From the NCBI GenBank assembly GCA_964491375.1, contig CAZBGL010000275.1:1-6498 (forward strand): a stretch of 6,498 nucleotides of DNA, given 5' to 3'. Positions 5,083 to 6,498 of this stretch are shown here, piece by piece. Within the stretch, counting starts at the first letter, position 1, and every line of letters begins with the position of its first letter. The notes under the pieces were generated by a model, which was not told the DNA's origin, made no database searches, and saw only the letters and a list, made by a program, of their open reading frames with translations. Made by a program: the position numbers and the translations under genes. Source of the DNA: CAZBGL01 sp964491375. Its GTDB lineage: Bacteria > Desulfobacterota > Deferrisomatia > Deferrisomatales > Deferrisomataceae.

Positions 5083-6498
5083 ATGGACCACAGAAGCATG
5101 CTCGATGACGTTCTGAAACGCAACCCCGGCACCATTCGGAACCCGGAGCGGCGCACCCTGATCGACCACGCCCTCCGACACCGGGAGGCGATCACCCTGC
5201 GGTGCGGGGCCCTGGCGACCTGGACCCCTCCCGAGTCCACGGGCCGGAGCCCCAAGGACACGTACATCGTCCGCCGGCCCGAGAGCGAATCCACCATCGA
5301 CTGGGACTCGCCGAACTGCATTCCGATGGATCCCGAGACGTTCGACCTCCTGTGGGAGGACGCCTGCCGGGTGCTGGCCGGCAAGGAGCGCGTGTACGTG
5401 GCCGACCGGGTGATCGGGGCGGACCCGTCCTACGCGCTTCTCGTGCGCACGGTCACGCCCCGCGCCCTGACCGCCCTGTTCGCGCACAACATGTTCCGGC
5501 CGGTGCCGGAGGATCTCCATCGGAGCGTGTTCGCCGACCGGCCGTTCATCCTGCTGAGCCTCCCCTACGACAAGGTGGACCGCTCCCGGTACGAGGGACG
5601 GCTGCGCAGGCTTCCCGACGGCCGCACATCGGACATGGCCATCGCCATGGACTTCGACCGTAGGCTGGGCCTGGTCTACGGCTCGGCCTACTGCGGCACC
5701 AACAAGAAGCTCATGTTCACGGTGATGAACTACCTGCTGCCGGGCGTCGGGATCCTGCCGCTCCACTGCTCGGCCAACGAGGGCCCCGACGGGGACTGCG
5801 CCCTTCTACTGGGCCTTTCCGGCACGGGAAAGACCACCCTGTCGGCCGATCCGAAGCGGGCGCTGCTGGGTGACGACGAGCACGGCTGGAGCGACACCGG
5901 CATTGCCAACTTCGAGTACGGGTGCTACGCGAAGCTCATCAACCTGCGCCAGGACAAGGAACCCGAGATCTGGAACGCCACCTTCCATCGGGCCGATCCC
6001 CTGGAGCACGGGACCATCGTCGAGAACCTGATGGTCTACCCCGACGGTTCGTTCGACGTGGACGACGAGCGGTTCACGCCCAACTCCCGCTCCTCCTATC
6101 CGCTCCGCTTCCTCTCCAACATCAAGGACCCGCCGGTGAGCGGGCATCCCCGCACCATCCTCTTCCTCACGGCCGACGCCAACGGCGTGCTCCCTCCGGT
6201 GGCCCGTCTGGACAAGAACCGGGCCATGCTGTGGTTCCTGATGGGCTACACCAGCAAACTGGCCGGGACGGAGACCGGCATCATAGAGCCGGTCTCCACG
6301 TTTTCACGTTTCTTTGGCGAACCATTCATGCCCCGGAACCCGGACGTGTACGCCCGGATGCTGGGCGAAAAGCTCGACCGCCACGGAACCCGGGTGTACC
6401 TGATCAACACCGGGTGGACGGGTGGGCCCTACGGCGAGGGCAGCCGCATGGACATCGCCCTCAAGAGGGCCATCGTGGACGCGGCCCTGACCGGCCAG
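5083..6498 (+). CDS. pckA: Phosphoenolpyruvate carboxykinase (ATP), N-terminal 472 residues (partial)
   Basis: Catalyses oxaloacetate + ATP to PEP + CO2 + ADP (EC 4.1.1.49) in the cytoplasm, for gluconeogenesis or, in reverse, anaplerosis. Visible motifs: GRSPKD with the substrate arginine R55; NKKLMF with K208/K209; LHCSAN with metal ligand H228; P-loop GLSGTGKTT (244-252); kinase-2 motif GDDEHGW (263-269); FLTADANGVLPP (361-372); GTETGIIEP (395-403) and the nucleotide-site NTGWTGGPYGEG (442-452). The P-loop and lack of GTP-enzyme motifs identify the ATP type. The GTNKK segment replaces the GEMKK seen in E. coli, while both lysines remain. ATG 5083 has AAGGAGGT (5068-5075) 7 nt upstream; an internal ATG at 5098 is less well placed. 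The frame is open to the window end; family members are about 520-540 residues, so some 60 residues are missing. Confidence 0.96.
   Translation, partial: MDHRSMLDDVLKRNPGTIRNPERRTLIDHALRHREAITLRCGALATWTPPESTGRSPKDTYIVRRPESESTIDWDSPNCIPMDPETFDLLWEDACRVLAGKERVYVADRVIGADPSYALLVRTVTPRALTALFAHNMFRPVPEDLHRSVFADRPFILLSLPYDKVDRSRYEGRLRRLPDGRTSDMAIAMDFDRRLGLVYGSAYCGTNKKLMFTVMNYLLPGVGILPLHCSANEGPDGDCALLLGLSGTGKTTLSADPKRALLGDDEHGWSDTGIANFEYGCYAKLINLRQDKEPEIWNATFHRADPLEHGTIVENLMVYPDGSFDVDDERFTPNSRSSYPLRFLSNIKDPPVSGHPRTILFLTADANGVLPPVARLDKNRAMLWFLMGYTSKLAGTETGIIEPVSTFSRFFGEPFMPRNPDVYARMLGEKLDRHGTRVYLINTGWTGGPYGEGSRMDIALKRAIVDAALTGQ

Noticed and set aside
3796..5766. A 656-codon minus-strand frame covering both the methyltransferase and most of pckA
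   Set aside because: Only the last 328 codons match a protein family; the upstream part is antisense to pckA and crosses the intergenic region. The SD before ATG 4782 marks the real start.
1..6498. CRISPR array, tRNA, rRNA, insertion sequence or phage attachment site
   Set aside because: No regularly spaced repeats, cloverleaf, transposase or terminal inverted repeats were found by eye on either strand.

Overview
The window is a GC-rich bacterial chromosome segment with compact genes, good Shine-Dalgarno sites and recognisable sigma70-type promoters. The gene mix suggests a Desulfobacterota (former Deltaproteobacteria) anaerobe or a near relative: a DUF465 gene with ilvD, a receiver gene with a FapA/DUF342 gene, a HesB-like selenoprotein and an ATP-type PEP carboxykinase. 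This placement is inferred from gene content and composition only.

Layout. (1) 1-779, minus strand: a DUF465 gene overlaps by 4 bp the 5' part of ilvD (dihydroxy-acid dehydratase), which runs off the left edge. (2) 780-1086: a divergent control region with two back-to-back promoters, each with a perfect TTGACA -35 box and a 17-nt spacer, and a terminator-like hairpin between them. (3) 1087-2978, plus strand: a single-domain response regulator with a TTG start, then 5 bp later a FapA/DUF342 protein. (4) 2965-3369, minus strand: a small degenerate receiver-like protein whose 3' end overlaps fapA by 14 bp. (5) 3421-3714, plus strand: a HesB/IscA-like protein whose conserved cluster-binding cysteine is replaced by an in-frame UGA, most simply read as selenocysteine, followed by a strong terminator. 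(6) 3796-4782, minus strand: a SAM-dependent O-methyltransferase-like protein. (7) 4783-5082: a divergent control region with a perfect 24-bp palindrome of TetR-operator type overlapping the likely pckA promoter. (8) 5083-6498, plus strand: pckA, cut by the right edge.

How the genes work together. The DUF465-ilvD pair supplies a branched-chain amino acid enzyme. The receiver and FapA genes form a likely signalling pair, with a second, probably non-phosphorylated receiver next to it. The pckA gene makes PEP from oxaloacetate. The HesB-like selenoprotein is the most notable item: ordinary gene calling would cut it to 33 codons or miss it. The second most notable item is the operator-like palindrome, whose regulator is not encoded in this window.
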